Part shown: piece by piece, positions 6,418 to 7,535 of the stretch
Layout of the letters: every line of letters starts with the position of its first letter
Numbering within the stretch: the stretch's first letter is position 1
Source of the DNA: an uncultured Prevotellaceae bacterium
GTDB taxonomy: Bacteria > Bacteroidota > Bacteroidia > Bacteroidales > Bacteroidaceae
Direction: 5' to 3'
NCBI GenBank assembly: GCA_946406585.1
Contig: CAMJLI010000092.1
Span: 1-7,535, forward strand
DNA length: 7,535 bases
Position numbers and translations under genes: made by a program
Notes under the pieces: generated by a model
What the model was told of the DNA's origin: nothing
What the model saw: the letters and a program-made list of their open reading frames with translations, nothing else
Databases searched by the model: none

Positions 6418-7535
6418 ATGCGCGATATCATAAATGAAATATGGAGTACGGCGAGGCGCAACAAGTTGCGCACAGCCCTCACAGGCTTTGCCGTGGCCTG
6501 GGGCATCTTCATGCTTATCTTCCTGTTGGGGTGTGGCAACGGACTCATCAACGCCCAAATGGTGAACATGAACCGTTTTCTCGACAACTCCATGATGGTA
6601 GGTGGCGGCGCGACATCAGAAGCATACAAGGGATTGTCGGAGGGGCGTCCAATAACACTAAACGACAAGGACATACACGCAACAAACAATAGTTTCCAAG
6701 ACCATATCGACGAAGTGGGAGCCGTGGTGGAAAAGCAAGGCATAGCTATCAGCAATGGCGAAAACTACTTCAGCGGAGGACTGGAAGGCGTATATCCCAA
6801 CGAATTGCAGATAAACAAGTTGAAGATTCTGAAAGGAAGGTTTATCAACCAGACAGACATTGACATGCAGCGCAAAAGCCTTGTGCTCGATGACAGTCAG
6901 GCACGTGAACTCAGTCCGCACTCACCAATGAACCTGATAGGAAAATACGTGAAGGTAGGCGACCTGATGTTCCGCGTTGTGGGCATCACGCAAAGCGACA
7001 AGAGCAGGTTCAACAGTTCTGTTTACGTTCCGTTCACCACGCTGCGAACAATGTACAACTTGGGAGACCAAGCCGAAAACATAGTGTTCACATTCCACGG
7101 CTTGGAAACAGAACCGGCAAACGAAGAATTTGAAACCACATACCGCCAGCGCATCAATGGAAACCATAATGCCGCACCCAAAGACGAGAGTGCGATATGG
7201 ATATGGAATCGCTTCACCCAAAACATGCAGATGAACAAAGGCGTGTCGTTCATCCGCATCGCGCTCTGGGTGATAGGCATTTTCACACTGTTGAGCGGCA
7301 TTGTAGGAGTGAGCAACATAATGCTCATAACAGTAAAAGAACGGACACGAGAATTTGGAATCAGAAAGGCCATAGGTGCAAGCCCAGGCTCCATCCTGCG
7401 GCTTATCATCATCGAAAGTGTTCTCATCACCACCTTTTTCGGATATATCGGCATGATGCTTGGCATGGGAGCCAATTTGTACATGGATGCCACCATAGGA
7501 CATCAGAAAGTAAACTCCGGCCTCTTTGAAGCCAC
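6418..7535 (+). CDS. FtsX-type ABC permease, MacB-like, 3' end cut off by the window
   Basis: An open frame from ATG 6418 runs to the end of the window with no stop (372 full codons seen). It is the membrane partner of the ATPase just upstream. Helix 1 is at about residues 21-41, after a basic juxtamembrane stretch (TARRNKLRTAL). A large periplasmic domain of the MacB_PCD type follows (about 42-280), including YKGLSEGRPITLNDKDI and a VVGIT segment. Helix 2 (about 282-306) leads into the FtsX-domain motif VKERTREFGIRKAIGAS (306-322), and helix 3 begins at about 325. The fourth helix and C-terminus lie beyond the window. MacB-like permeases work with a periplasmic adaptor and outer-membrane channel, or act in lipoprotein or envelope processes. 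No adaptor (MacA/HlyD type) gene is seen in the window; it may lie downstream. Composition matches the neighbours, and no frameshift is seen. Confidence 0.93.
   Translation, partial: MRDIINEIWSTARRNKLRTALTGFAVAWGIFMLIFLLGCGNGLINAQMVNMNRFLDNSMMVGGGATSEAYKGLSEGRPITLNDKDIHATNNSFQDHIDEVGAVVEKQGIAISNGENYFSGGLEGVYPNELQINKLKILKGRFINQTDIDMQRKSLVLDDSQARELSPHSPMNLIGKYVKVGDLMFRVVGITQSDKSRFNSSVYVPFTTLRTMYNLGDQAENIVFTFHGLETEPANEEFETTYRQRINGNHNAAPKDESAIWIWNRFTQNMQMNKGVSFIRIALWVIGIFTLLSGIVGVSNIMLITVKERTREFGIRKAIGASPGSILRLIIIESVLITTFFGYIGMMLGMGANLYMDATIGHQKVNSGLFEA

Overview
The window looks like ordinary chromosomal DNA from a member of the Bacteroidota, most likely a Bacteroidales species close to Prevotella. 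Three things point there. Starts are preceded by A-rich leaders rather than Shine-Dalgarno motifs. The histidine gene is a fused hisB encoding phosphatase plus dehydratase. The protein styles (two-subunit transketolase, GH43 lipoprotein with a serine/threonine-rich lipobox, MacB-like permease) are typical of that group. Genus is inferred from recalled family resemblance, not from a search.

Layout: all eight genes lie on the + strand and no intergenic gap exceeds 83 bases. In order they are: the 3' end of a transketolase C-terminal subunit (1-275); a TrmH/SpoU-type RNA 2'-O-ribose methyltransferase (342-1106); an unrecognised six-helix membrane protein (1190-2104); bifunctional hisB (2149-3222); a GH43 glycoside hydrolase lipoprotein with a C-terminal carbohydrate-binding-like domain (3254-4906); an NfsA/FRP-type nitroreductase (4938-5678); a MacB/LolD-type ABC ATPase (5687-6406); and its FtsX-type permease (6418 to the window end, cut off).

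How they work together: only the ATPase and permease form an obvious functional unit, a tripartite-type efflux or lipoprotein-handling ABC module. The nitroreductase sits 8 bases upstream of it and is probably co-transcribed. The other genes are a mixed housekeeping set (central carbon, RNA modification, histidine synthesis, glycan breakdown) that shares a strand but no pathway. No Bacteroidota-type promoter (TTTG plus TAnnTTTG) and no convincing terminator was seen in any gap, so read-through along much of the window is possible.

No CRISPR array, transposon, tRNA, rRNA, phage gene or defence system was seen. The points most worth a second look are the substituted zinc-loop cysteines in HisB, the possible surface-export signal on a GH43 enzyme that has no SusC/SusD neighbours, the 6-TM protein of unknown role, a tiny start-like ORF before it, and the nitroreductase-transporter pairing.
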